Source of the DNA: Bacteroides sp.
GTDB taxonomy: Bacteria; Bacteroidota; Bacteroidia; Bacteroidales; SM23-62
Direction of reading: 5' to 3'
DNA: 35,501 nt
Assembly (NCBI GenBank): GCA_030640625.1
Contig: DAOWJB010000136.1
Span: 1-35,501, forward strand
The notes beneath the pieces were generated by a model, which saw only the letters and a program-made list of their open reading frames with translations, was not told the DNA's origin and made no database searches. The position numbers and the translations under genes were made by a program. Below, in pieces: positions 8,902 to 18,124 of this stretch (positions are counted from its first letter, which is position 1; each line of letters begins with the position of its first letter).

Positions 8902-8910
8902 TATCTTTAG
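8902..8910 (+). promoter_or_regulatory. Candidate Bacteroidota -7 box (TATCTTTAG) upstream of the symporter
   Basis: Matches the TAnnTTT core of the TAnnTTTG consensus about 20 nt before the start; no mapped TSS. Confidence 0.3.
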
Positions 8911-8928
8911 TCATCCAACCTGATCACA

Positions 8929-10314
8929 TTGAAACCATTCGGACAGTACATTATTGATTTCAGCAATTTCATCTGGGGAACGCCTCTGCTTATCCTGCTC
9001 CTTGGCGGCGGTATTTTCTTCCTCATTTATTCCAGGCTGACTCCCTTTCGATACATAAAGCATGCTGTGCATATCCTCATGGGAAGGTACGATGATCCAA
9101 ATGAACCAGGATATATCAGCCATTATCAGGCATTGTCCACTGCCCTTTCAGGAACCGTGGGCATGGGGAATGTCAGTGGGGTGGCAGTGGCGATAACTAC
9201 CGGTGGACCCGGAGCTATTTTCTGGATGTGGATCTCTGCCCTGCTCGGTGTGGCAACGAAATATTTTACATGCTCCCTGGCCGTCATGTACCGCGGAAAA
9301 GACTCCGCCGGCAACGTGCAGGGCGGTCCCATGTATTTCATTACCGAAGGCCTCGGTCAGCGGTGGAAACCCATGGCTATTTTCTTTTCCCTCGTAGGCA
9401 TGATCGGTGTTCTTCCCATGTTCCAGTCCAACCAGCTTACACAGGTGATCAGGGACGTGATCCTGGTGCCCAATGGGGTACAGACAGGATTCAATACTGA
9501 CCTGGTAACCGGACTTATCCTTTCATTGATTGTATCCATTGTAATTTTCGGGGGAATTAAAAGAATTGGCAAAGTAGCAGGCAAATTGGTTCCATTTATG
9601 GTTGTCCTGTATGTACTGGCCGTCCTGTATATCATTTTCTCACAGCCTGAACAGATACTTCCTGGATTCCGGACCATCTTTGCAGATGCATTCTCCGGTA
9701 ATGCTTTGCTGGGAGGAGCCCTGGGATCACTTATTGTGGAAGGGGTAAGGCGAGCGTCCTTCTCCAACGAAGCCGGGATTGGGACGGCACCCATGGCACA
9801 TGGAGCCGCCAAAACGAATGAACCAATACGTGAGGGACTTGTAGCCATGCTGGGGCCTATTGTTGATACGCTGATCATTTGTACCATGACAGCCCTGGCC
9901 CTTATCATGACAGGCGTGTGGGTAGATCCGGAGAGCGATGGTATATCCCTAACTGTCAATGCCTTTGACCAGGCCATGCCTGGAGCCGGTCCATATATCC
10001 TGATCCTGTGTGTCAGTGTATTTGCCATAACCTCCATGTTTGCATTTCCCTATTATGGAGCCAAATGTTTTGGTTTTGTCTTCGGCGCACGGTACCAGTT
10101 CATTTACAGTATAATACTTGTCATTGCTATCAGCATCGGGGCTGTGGGTACACTCAAGGTTGTTCTCAGTATTTTTGACAGTGCATATGCATTGATGGCA
10201 TTCCCCACAATGATCTCTGCCATCCTCCTTTCCCCAAAGGTGGTTAAGGAAACAAAAAAGTATTTTGCCCGATATCATCATAATAAATCAATAAAAATCC
10301 GGAAAACTGCATAA
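8929..10314 (+). CDS. Alanine/glycine:cation (sodium) symporter, AGCS family
   Basis: LSTALSGTVGMGNVSGVAVAITTGGPGAIFWMWISALLGVATKYFTCSLAVMYR; RRASFSNEAGIGTAPMAHGAAKTNEPIREGLVAMLGPIVDT. Starts at TTG. Confidence 0.95.
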   Translation: MKPFGQYIIDFSNFIWGTPLLILLLGGGIFFLIYSRLTPFRYIKHAVHILMGRYDDPNEPGYISHYQALSTALSGTVGMGNVSGVAVAITTGGPGAIFWMWISALLGVATKYFTCSLAVMYRGKDSAGNVQGGPMYFITEGLGQRWKPMAIFFSLVGMIGVLPMFQSNQLTQVIRDVILVPNGVQTGFNTDLVTGLILSLIVSIVIFGGIKRIGKVAGKLVPFMVVLYVLAVLYIIFSQPEQILPGFRTIFADAFSGNALLGGALGSLIVEGVRRASFSNEAGIGTAPMAHGAAKTNEPIREGLVAMLGPIVDTLIICTMTALALIMTGVWVDPESDGISLTVNAFDQAMPGAGPYILILCVSVFAITSMFAFPYYGAKCFGFVFGARYQFIYSIILVIAISIGAVGTLKVVLSIFDSAYALMAFPTMISAILLSPKVVKETKKYFARYHHNKSIKIRKTA

Positions 10315-10469
10315 AGGGGATGTTCAAAAAGAAACCAAGATCGTGATGAAACGTATAGGTATACTACTGGAGAAGCATTGAGATATCTGCCATCGCATCA
10401 AAGTGATGAGCAGAATCACCGGCATGGAAATAGAATCATTTCATTTTAACGCTATATTGCCGGTTTGAA

Positions 10470-10724
10470 ATGGAACACAACAAGAAGAAAACCAGTCAGG
10501 GTGAGTTCTGGATGGATCAGGATGGGATCCTTTACCAGGATTATTCGCCGGGTGCAGAACTCAAACTTGAAGATAGCCTAGCTACAGCTGCACTGATAGT
10601 CAGTCATCCGGTAAGCCGGATCATTGGTAATTTTTATATGGGAATAAACAAAACCAAAATGCCGGTCAGGATGTTCACCCGGACCGAAGATGCAAAAAAA
10701 TGGCTGAAGGATTTCTTACCCTAA
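10470..10724 (+). CDS. Small STAS/SEC14-like protein, apparently an internally shortened form
   Basis: GEFWMDQDGILYQDYSPGAELKLEDS joined to ATAALIVSHPVSRIIGNFYMGINKTKMPVRMFTRTEDAKKWLKDFL. Both ends resemble ~130-aa proteins commonly found beside PAS hybrid kinases. Confidence 0.6.
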   Translation: MEHNKKKTSQGEFWMDQDGILYQDYSPGAELKLEDSLATAALIVSHPVSRIIGNFYMGINKTKMPVRMFTRTEDAKKWLKDFLP

Positions 10725-10736
10725 GTATCCGCGTGT

Positions 10737-13700
10737 ATGAAAAAAGATGATCCCAGAATAGACACAATTCTTGCAGCCATCACTAAAATTGCTGCCGGAA
10801 ATTTGAATACCCGGATCGATATTTCAGATTCCCTTGATGAGATTGACGGAATTGCCACAGGGATCAATATGCTTGCTGAAGAAGTCAGGAACAGGATGGA
10901 TCAGCATGAAGCTGAAAATAAGAAACTTAACGAAACCATTACGCAACTCAGGAGAGTCAGGGCGCAGCTTTCCGATTCAGAACATATTTTTTCGCAGGTA
11001 TTCCAGACAAGTCCCGATGGCATCAGCATATCCAGACTGGATGATGGGGTATTTGTGGAAGTAAATAAAAGCTTTGAGGCGCTCACGGGTTATACAAGGG
11101 ATGAACTGATCGGACATTCTGTTTATGATTTCGGTATGTGGACGAAACAATCGGTCCGGGATGATCTTACAAAGCAACTCAGGGAAACAGGCGTGGTCAC
11201 CAACCTCGAATCTGAGTTCAGGATAAAGGATGGCAGCATTAAGCGGGGACTGATGTCTGCTTCACTGCTAAATATTAACCACGTACCGCATTTGCTGGCC
11301 ATCACCAGAGATATTACGGCCATCTCTGAAGCCAAAAAAGATCTTCAGCTTTCCCAGAAAAAATACGAAGAACTGATACAATTTGCACCGGAAGGGATTA
11401 TCCTGATAGATACAGAAGGAAGGATTAAAATGGCAAACCCGGCCTTTCTGCAGATCATCAGCATTGACATCAATGAGGTCAGGGAACTTCCCTTCAGTGA
11501 GATTCGTGGATTTGACCAGGAAGATCTTCGGGCCTATGCCCGCATTTTCTCCCAGGCAATCAAGGGGAAGGTCCCAAAACCCCTAGAAATGAGGTTCTTA
11601 AATCCTCAAAGACAGGTACGACACCTGGAGATTCATATTACGCCCCTGAGAAGGGATGATAAGATTAGTGGTGCACAAGCCGTCGTCAGGGATATTTCTG
11701 AAAGGATACAGGCCATCGAAGCCTTGCGTACATCAGAAGGCCAGTATCGCACATCCATGGATTCCATGCAGGACTCCATTTATGTCTTAAACCAGGACCT
11801 TGAGATCCTGCTGGCGAACCAGGCACTCCTGACCGGTCTCCAACAAATGGGACTCCCAACGGATGTCATCGGGAAAAACTACCTGGAAGCATTTCCCTTT
11901 CTTCCTGCTTCTACCATCGATGAATACAAAGAGATATTCAGCAAGGGTAAGTCCCTGCATAAGGAGGATACTTACCGCATTGCTGACCATGATCATTTCA
12001 CTGACACCCGTCTTATCCCCATCCTGGAAAATAAAACCGTAACGAGCGTTCTCACGATTGTACAGGATATTACTGATCGAAAGAAGATCGAACGGATTCA
12101 ACAGATCATGTACAATATTTCCAATGCGGTTAATATCACAAAAGATCTGAATGAACTCTTCCTTTCCATTCAGAAGGAACTGGGAAGTATTTTTGATACC
12201 ACGAACTTTTTTATCGCCTTCTACAATAAGGAAGATGATACCCTGACCCTCCCCTTCTTTGTCGATGAAAAGGATAGTTTTGAAGCATTCCCGGCAAAAA
12301 AGAGCCTTACCGGTTATATGATCCGGAATGACAGGCCGCTTCTGATGAAAAACAAGGATATTGCCAGCCTGGTAAAATCCGGAGAGATTGAAGATGTCGG
12401 AACACCCAGTAAGATATGGTTAGGAGCTCCCCTGAAGATCAAGGATGAGATCATCGGTGCGCTGGTTGTCCAGCATTATGAAGATGAACTAGCCTATACC
12501 GAAAAAGACCTGGAAATTCTGCAATTCGTTTCATCCCAGATTGGTCTGTCCATTGAAACCAAAAGGGCATATGATGATGTCCAGGTTGAAAAAGCCTATT
12601 TTGAGCAGTTGTTTGAAGGTTCTCCGGAATGCATTGTACTCACCTCCAATCATGGAAGATTGATCAGGGTGAACAGTGAATTCCAGAAATTATTTGGTTA
12701 TTCACCAGAAGAAGCAGTTGGTAATTATATTGATGAACTGATCGTCCCGAATGAATATTTGAAGGAGGCCCGGGTAATTACCAGGAAGGTGGCGAAGGGT
12801 GAGAAGATACTTATTGAAACTGTCCGGCAGCATAAGGACGGGAGCCTTATCCTGGTATCTGTGATGGGCACACCTATTGAAATTGGTAGCGGACAGGTTG
12901 GTGTTTACGGTATTTACAGGGATATCACAGACCGGAAAAAGGCTGACATTGCCCTCCGTGACAGTGAGGAGAAACTGCGCAATATTCTCTACTCCTCCCC
13001 TGATGCCATTACGGTTTCAGATCTCCGTGGATTCATCACTGAATGCAATCTGGCCGCCCTTGATGTTTTTCAATGCGAGAGTGACAGTGAATTACTCGGC
13101 ATGAATGCCAATCAATTCGTCATTCCGGAGATGAGGGGTAAAGGCATTGAGGCGCTAAAGACCATATTGAGAAATGGTTTCATTAAAAATATTGAATTTG
13201 AACTCATCACAAAAAGAGGCAACCGTATTTTTGTTGATCTTTCTGCAAGCCTGATACGGGATACCAACGACAAGCCCATAGGGATAGCTACCATCACCCA
13301 GAATATAACTGAACGGAAAGCCTATGAGAGGAACCTGGAAGAAGCAAAGGAAAAAGCCGAAGAATCGGATCGCCTGAAGTCAGCATTCCTGGCCAATATG
13401 TCACATGAGATCAGGACGCCCATGAATGCCATCCTTGGCTTTTCCGAATTACTCAGGTCAGAAGAAATTTCTAAAGAGGTCAGGAATGAATATACACAGA
13501 TCATCCAGAACAAGGGCAACGAATTAATGCTGATCATCAATGATATCATTGATATCTCTAAAATCGAGGCGGGAGATGTTAAGATCGTTAAATTGGATCT
13601 GGTGGTTAACGATTTTCTGAAATCCTTGTACAAGCAATATAAGGAGGAAATAGGCCTGATGAACAAGGACCATGTTCAGATGCGTTTAAGTATTCCCGAA

Positions 13701-14492
13701 AATGTTAATCCGGTCATTCATACCGATCAGGCAAGATTGAAACAGGTTCTTTATAACCTGATCAGCAATGCCCTTAAATTTACGCAGGAAGGATTCATTG
13801 AAATTGGCTATGCCCTCAAGGATGCAAAGGTGGAATTCTTTGTCAGGGATACCGGTATTGGCGTAACAAGCGAAAAACAGGATATCATTTTTGACCGGTT
13901 CAGGCAGGTGGATGAATCCCTCAACAGCCAGTTTGGTGGGACCGGGCTCGGATTGGCCATTTCCAGGAACCTGGTTAACCTGCTGGGTGGCGAGATTTGG
14001 ATGGAATCTGAAGAACAACGGGGATCTACCTTCTATTTTAACCTGCCACTATTTGAAAATAAAGAACAGGATCAGGCCGGTATTGAGGAAAATGCTTCCG
14101 GAATTATGCAGGGCGGGATCATTGATCTTACAGGCAGAAAAATATTGATCGCTGAGGATGATTCAGCCAATTACCATTTTATTGAATCTTTCCTGAAACG
14201 CAGCAATTCAACCATGCTGTGGGCAAGGGACGGACAAGAGGCGCTGGATATATTTACAAAAGATCCTGCCATAGACATGATCCTGATGGACCTGAAGATG
14301 CCAACCCTAAATGGCATTGAGGCCACAAAGACGATCCGGAAAACAAATAAGGAGATCCCGATAATTGCACTTACAGCATATGCTTTTGCCGATGATAAGG
14401 AAAACTCCATCAAGGCAGGATGTAATGAATATCTGTCCAAGCCGGTGAAGATTGAGCAACTTTCCGCAATACTTACGCGGTATCTGAAATAA
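10737..14492 (+). CDS. Soluble multi-PAS/GAF hybrid sensor histidine kinase with C-terminal REC
   Basis: HAMP-like N-term; about five PAS segments and a GAF-like segment; HisKA AFLANMSHEIRTPMNAILGFSELL; HATPase GGTGLGLAISRNLVNLLGG; REC KILIAEDDSANYHF...DMILMDLKMPTLNG...IIALTAYAF...LSKPV. Confidence 0.95.
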   Translation: MKKDDPRIDTILAAITKIAAGNLNTRIDISDSLDEIDGIATGINMLAEEVRNRMDQHEAENKKLNETITQLRRVRAQLSDSEHIFSQVFQTSPDGISISRLDDGVFVEVNKSFEALTGYTRDELIGHSVYDFGMWTKQSVRDDLTKQLRETGVVTNLESEFRIKDGSIKRGLMSASLLNINHVPHLLAITRDITAISEAKKDLQLSQKKYEELIQFAPEGIILIDTEGRIKMANPAFLQIISIDINEVRELPFSEIRGFDQEDLRAYARIFSQAIKGKVPKPLEMRFLNPQRQVRHLEIHITPLRRDDKISGAQAVVRDISERIQAIEALRTSEGQYRTSMDSMQDSIYVLNQDLEILLANQALLTGLQQMGLPTDVIGKNYLEAFPFLPASTIDEYKEIFSKGKSLHKEDTYRIADHDHFTDTRLIPILENKTVTSVLTIVQDITDRKKIERIQQIMYNISNAVNITKDLNELFLSIQKELGSIFDTTNFFIAFYNKEDDTLTLPFFVDEKDSFEAFPAKKSLTGYMIRNDRPLLMKNKDIASLVKSGEIEDVGTPSKIWLGAPLKIKDEIIGALVVQHYEDELAYTEKDLEILQFVSSQIGLSIETKRAYDDVQVEKAYFEQLFEGSPECIVLTSNHGRLIRVNSEFQKLFGYSPEEAVGNYIDELIVPNEYLKEARVITRKVAKGEKILIETVRQHKDGSLILVSVMGTPIEIGSGQVGVYGIYRDITDRKKADIALRDSEEKLRNILYSSPDAITVSDLRGFITECNLAALDVFQCESDSELLGMNANQFVIPEMRGKGIEALKTILRNGFIKNIEFELITKRGNRIFVDLSASLIRDTNDKPIGIATITQNITERKAYERNLEEAKEKAEESDRLKSAFLANMSHEIRTPMNAILGFSELLRSEEISKEVRNEYTQIIQNKGNELMLIINDIIDISKIEAGDVKIVKLDLVVNDFLKSLYKQYKEEIGLMNKDHVQMRLSIPENVNPVIHTDQARLKQVLYNLISNALKFTQEGFIEIGYALKDAKVEFFVRDTGIGVTSEKQDIIFDRFRQVDESLNSQFGGTGLGLAISRNLVNLLGGEIWMESEEQRGSTFYFNLPLFENKEQDQAGIEENASGIMQGGIIDLTGRKILIAEDDSANYHFIESFLKRSNSTMLWARDGQEALDIFTKDPAIDMILMDLKMPTLNGIEATKTIRKTNKEIPIIALTAYAFADDKENSIKAGCNEYLSKPVKIEQLSAILTRYLK

Positions 14493-14500
14493 TTATTTCA
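14485..14500. repeat. 16-bp perfect palindrome TGAAATAATTATTTCA spanning the stops of two convergent genes
   Basis: Direct reading; contains TAA of the kinase (14490-14492) and the TGA complement of the racemase-family gene (14498-14500). Confidence 0.6.
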
Positions 14501-15526
14501 CCGGATAATGAATCCTTCCTTCAGGGGGTCATCCGGATCAAACCAGAATTCTGAACTACCTGTGAAATGGGCGGTTCCCGATACCTCCGGTACAACGGCC
14601 CGGTAAGGCCCATAGTCTGTAATTTCAGCAATCCGCACCTGCATGGTAGTACCGAGAATACTCTCGATGGTGATCCAATGTCCGGGTTCCAGTTCCCCCC
14701 TGTCAAAATGGATGGCAGCCCTGGCACTGACCCCTGAACCGGTAGCCGAGCGGTCAAGTTCCCCCTCTGCAAAAATGCAGACATTGCGGCTATGATGATC
14801 AGGCAGCTCCGCCCTTCCGGTAAAGATCGTTCCATAAAGGAAACCCAGATCCTTCTCAAAGGGATGTGTGATTTCATGTTTCTCAGAAACAGCCTGCTTG
14901 ATCATTCTTCCCAGACTTATCAGATGGTTGGCATTGTTGGTTTCCAGGTCCAGTTTCAAATCATCTGCTTCGACAAAAGCATAAAATGCTCCACCGTATG
15001 CAAGGTCAAAACAGATAAGCTGGTCGTTGAGCGTGATCTCCCCCTGCTTGATGGAAACGAATGATGGAACATTCCTGAATATGACCCTTTCCACCACACC
15101 CTGCTTCCGGTAGGCAGTGGAAATGATTCGTCCAGGGGGACCGTCAATCCGGAGGGTAACCTTCTCCCCCTCTCTTATGATAATGCCCATATCAAGTACC
15201 ATTTTGGTAAGTGCAATAATGGCATGTCCGCACATGGTGCTGTATCCTTCGTTGTGCAGAAAAAACACACCAAAGTCTCCATCCGGAGTGACAGCTTCAG
15301 TCAATATCGCACCATACATATCCGCATGTCCCCTGGGTTCCCACATGGTTCCGGTTCGAATATGATCAAAATGCTCCCGGAAATACCTGCGTTTCTCAAG
15401 AATGGTTTTTCCTTTTATTTCTGGGAGTCCACTGGTCAGCACCCTCAGTGGTTCCCCTCCTGTATGCATTTCAATAGAACGAACCTTAAGCCAGTCCCCA
15501 GGTTCCCACTTCACATTATTATCCAT
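14498..15526 (-). CDS. Proline racemase family protein, predicted trans-3-hydroxy-L-proline dehydratase
   Basis: EMHTGGEPLRV, GTMWEPRGHADMYGA, STMCGHAIIAL (first Cys kept), DRSATGSGVSAR (Thr where racemases/epimerases have the second Cys). Confidence 0.85.
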   Translation of the reverse strand: MDNNVKWEPGDWLKVRSIEMHTGGEPLRVLTSGLPEIKGKTILEKRRYFREHFDHIRTGTMWEPRGHADMYGAILTEAVTPDGDFGVFFLHNEGYSTMCGHAIIALTKMVLDMGIIIREGEKVTLRIDGPPGRIISTAYRKQGVVERVIFRNVPSFVSIKQGEITLNDQLICFDLAYGGAFYAFVEADDLKLDLETNNANHLISLGRMIKQAVSEKHEITHPFEKDLGFLYGTIFTGRAELPDHHSRNVCIFAEGELDRSATGSGVSARAAIHFDRGELEPGHWITIESILGTTMQVRIAEITDYGPYRAVVPEVSGTAHFTGSSEFWFDPDDPLKEGFIIR

Positions 15527-15539
15527 AAATACCGTATGC

Positions 15540-16502
15540 TTAGGTTATATCGATGTCAATACCAACACCCTGGCTCTTCGCCTGGCTGTATATTTTCTCA
15601 GCCACGAGGAGATCAAACAAAGCCATGCCTACCGATTTAAAGAAACTTGTGGAATGTTGTGACGGCTTTATGGATTGGTTGATCAGTTTGCCAATGGTGA
15701 ATATTTTTTCTTCCTTTATTAAACCAGCCTTGAGCGCGTAGATCAGGTCACCTGATTCCTGGCTGGCCTGCCGTGAATCTACATAAACCCTGTTTATTAA
15801 ATGAAATAATCCTTCAGGGATCTCCCGCATGCTTGGCTTGAACGAGCCAATGCCAACGAATGTCTTTCCCCTGAGATTTTCCTTGTCTGATGGGATAACC
15901 GGATAAGGAGACGAGGTTGCTGTGATGACCACTTCCGAGGCCGTGACCAGATCTCCGTTCGAAGGAGAAATGATTATTTCAGCCTCCAGTTCACTGCTTA
16001 GACTGGAAGCCAGTTTTTCAGCCCTGTTTCTGTCGAGGTCTGAAATATATATCCGTTCAAGTGATCTGACTGCGCTGGCCATAATTGCCTGATAATAAGC
16101 CTGAATACCTGCACCGATGATCCCGAGTGAACGAACAGCCGGATCTGATAAATATTTGATCCCGGTGGCTGATACAGCTCCCGTCCTCATGCCGGTCAGG
16201 ACAGAAGCATCCATCATGGCCATGGGAGAGCCTGTTGCAGCATCGTTCAACAACATGACTCCCTGGATCACCGCCTGGTCATGCTTTAGGTTTTCAGGGA
16301 AAACGGTCACCAGTTTGGTACCGAAGGATGATTTGATAAAAGAAGGCATTAATAATAATACATTGCCTTCATATTCAGTGTGCATCCTCGGCGGCATCAG
16401 AAAATCATCCCCTTCATACAAAACCATCGCATGTTCAACAGCCTCAATAACCTCCGCCGGTGAAACAAGGTCCTTCAACAGACTTCCTTTCAGGATAAGC
16501 AT
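15540..16502 (-). CDS. Ornithine cyclodeaminase / mu-crystallin family, predicted delta1-pyrroline-2-carboxylate reductase
   Basis: RMHTEYEGNVLLLMPSF, GVMLLNDAATGSPMAMMDASVLTGMRTGAVSATGIKYL, LGIIGAGIQAYYQAIMA, FFKSVGMALFDLLVAEKIY. Located 13 nt upstream of the dehydratase gene. Confidence 0.88.
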   Translation of the reverse strand: MLILKGSLLKDLVSPAEVIEAVEHAMVLYEGDDFLMPPRMHTEYEGNVLLLMPSFIKSSFGTKLVTVFPENLKHDQAVIQGVMLLNDAATGSPMAMMDASVLTGMRTGAVSATGIKYLSDPAVRSLGIIGAGIQAYYQAIMASAVRSLERIYISDLDRNRAEKLASSLSSELEAEIIISPSNGDLVTASEVVITATSSPYPVIPSDKENLRGKTFVGIGSFKPSMREIPEGLFHLINRVYVDSRQASQESGDLIYALKAGLIKEEKIFTIGKLINQSIKPSQHSTSFFKSVGMALFDLLVAEKIYSQAKSQGVGIDIDIT

Positions 16503-16699
16503 TGTTTGGATATTAAAAATTTAATGTGAAAATTAATGATTTTTTTTACCTTTATATTCGCCTAAGACGAGTAATTATGAGAATTAAGTAGTACCCCCAC
16601 AGTTTACCTGCAACCATTTTTCCGGTTGAAGCCATCCATGTTATAGATCTTTTTATCCTGTGCAACAGGTTTTATACTCTTTGCTATTTGTCAATACCA

Positions 16700-18124
16700 A
16701 TGAATCAATTCATCCCAAATAATAACTCAAAACTCTCTCTTAAAAGACTCTGGAAGGATATACTCGAAGCTGTATCGGGTACTGACCAGGATTTCACAAA
16801 AGGCAGCATGCGAAGGGCCATCCTCCTGCTATCCATACCCATGGTACTGGAAATGGCCATGGAATCCGTTTTTGCAGTAGTCGATATTTTTTTCGTATCC
16901 AAGCTCGGTGCCGATGCCGTTGCCACGGTCGGGATCACCGAATCTCTCATGACCATTGTCTATGCGATTGCCATGGGACTGGCAGTGGGTACCACTGCAC
17001 TTGTATCGAGAAGGATCGGTGAAAAGAACCCGGAAGGCGCCTCTGTTACAGCCTTCCAGGCCATCGCTACCGGACTCCTGGTATCCTTGCTGATTGCCAT
17101 ACCCGGTGCCAGTTTTGCATCCAGGCTCCTGAACCTGATGGGTGCCGAAGATGAAATGGTCAGGGAAGGTTTCATGTATACAGGCATCATGCTGGGAGGC
17201 AACGGCATCATCATGCTGCTGTTCATTATCAATGCCGTGTTCCGCAGCGCCGGTGATGCAGCCATTTCCATGCGTGTATTGTGGATAGCCAACCTGATCA
17301 ACATTATACTGGATCCTTTACTGATCCTGGGTATAGGACCATTCCCCGAACTCGGTATCAAAGGGGCAGCCATTGCCACGACCATCGGGAGGGGAGTTGG
17401 TGTGGCCTATCAGTTCTGGTTGCTGTTCAACGGCAAGGGCAGGGTGCAACTGAAAATCCACCACATGTTCATTCAGGTTAAGGTATTGTGGAGACTTATC
17501 CGTCTCTCCCTCGGCGGCATTGGGCAATCCCTGATTGCCACCACAAGCTGGATCGGATTGGTCAGGATCATCGCCGAATTTGGCAGTGACATGCTCGCAG
17601 GTTACACCATTGCCATCCGTGTCATTATATTTACTTTGCTTCCCTCATGGGGATTGAGCAATGCGGCAGCGACGCTTGTGGGACAAAACCTGGGGGCCGG
17701 TCAACCGGACCGGGCCCAAAGCTCAGTCTGGCTTACAGCGAAGATAAACATGATCTTTATGGGACTTGTGGCTGTGATTTTTATCCTGTTCCCTGGATTT
17801 TTCATCCGGATCTTTATTGACGATCAGGATATCATTGCAAGCGGTGCAGTCTGCCTGAGGATCATTGCTTATGGCTATGTCTTTTATGCCATGGGTATGG
17901 TGATGATCCAGGCCCTGAATGGCGCCGGTGATACAGGCACACCTACCCTGATCAATCTCTTTTGTTTCTGGATGATTGAGATCCCCCTGGCATATTTGCT
18001 GGCCTTGAAGTGGGGTGTTGCCGAGAATGGGGTTTATATTGCCATTATCGTGGCCGAAACAATCATGGCCCTGATAGCCGCCCTGATATTCAGGCGGGGA
18101 AAATGGAAACTCAGAAAGGTTTGA
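16700..18124 (+). CDS. MATE family efflux transporter
   Basis: SIPMVLEMAMESVFAVVDIFFVSKLGADAVATVGITESL; GLSNAAATLVGQNLGAGQPDRAQ. ATG 16700 preferred over TTG 16688. Confidence 0.93.
   Translation: MNQFIPNNNSKLSLKRLWKDILEAVSGTDQDFTKGSMRRAILLLSIPMVLEMAMESVFAVVDIFFVSKLGADAVATVGITESLMTIVYAIAMGLAVGTTALVSRRIGEKNPEGASVTAFQAIATGLLVSLLIAIPGASFASRLLNLMGAEDEMVREGFMYTGIMLGGNGIIMLLFIINAVFRSAGDAAISMRVLWIANLINIILDPLLILGIGPFPELGIKGAAIATTIGRGVGVAYQFWLLFNGKGRVQLKIHHMFIQVKVLWRLIRLSLGGIGQSLIATTSWIGLVRIIAEFGSDMLAGYTIAIRVIIFTLLPSWGLSNAAATLVGQNLGAGQPDRAQSSVWLTAKINMIFMGLVAVIFILFPGFFIRIFIDDQDIIASGAVCLRIIAYGYVFYAMGMVMIQALNGAGDTGTPTLINLFCFWMIEIPLAYLLALKWGVAENGVYIAIIVAETIMALIAALIFRRGKWKLRKV

Noticed and set aside
9357-10037. 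226-aa minus-strand ORF
   Set aside because: Antisense to the well-supported AGCS symporter; composition is typical of a shadow ORF.
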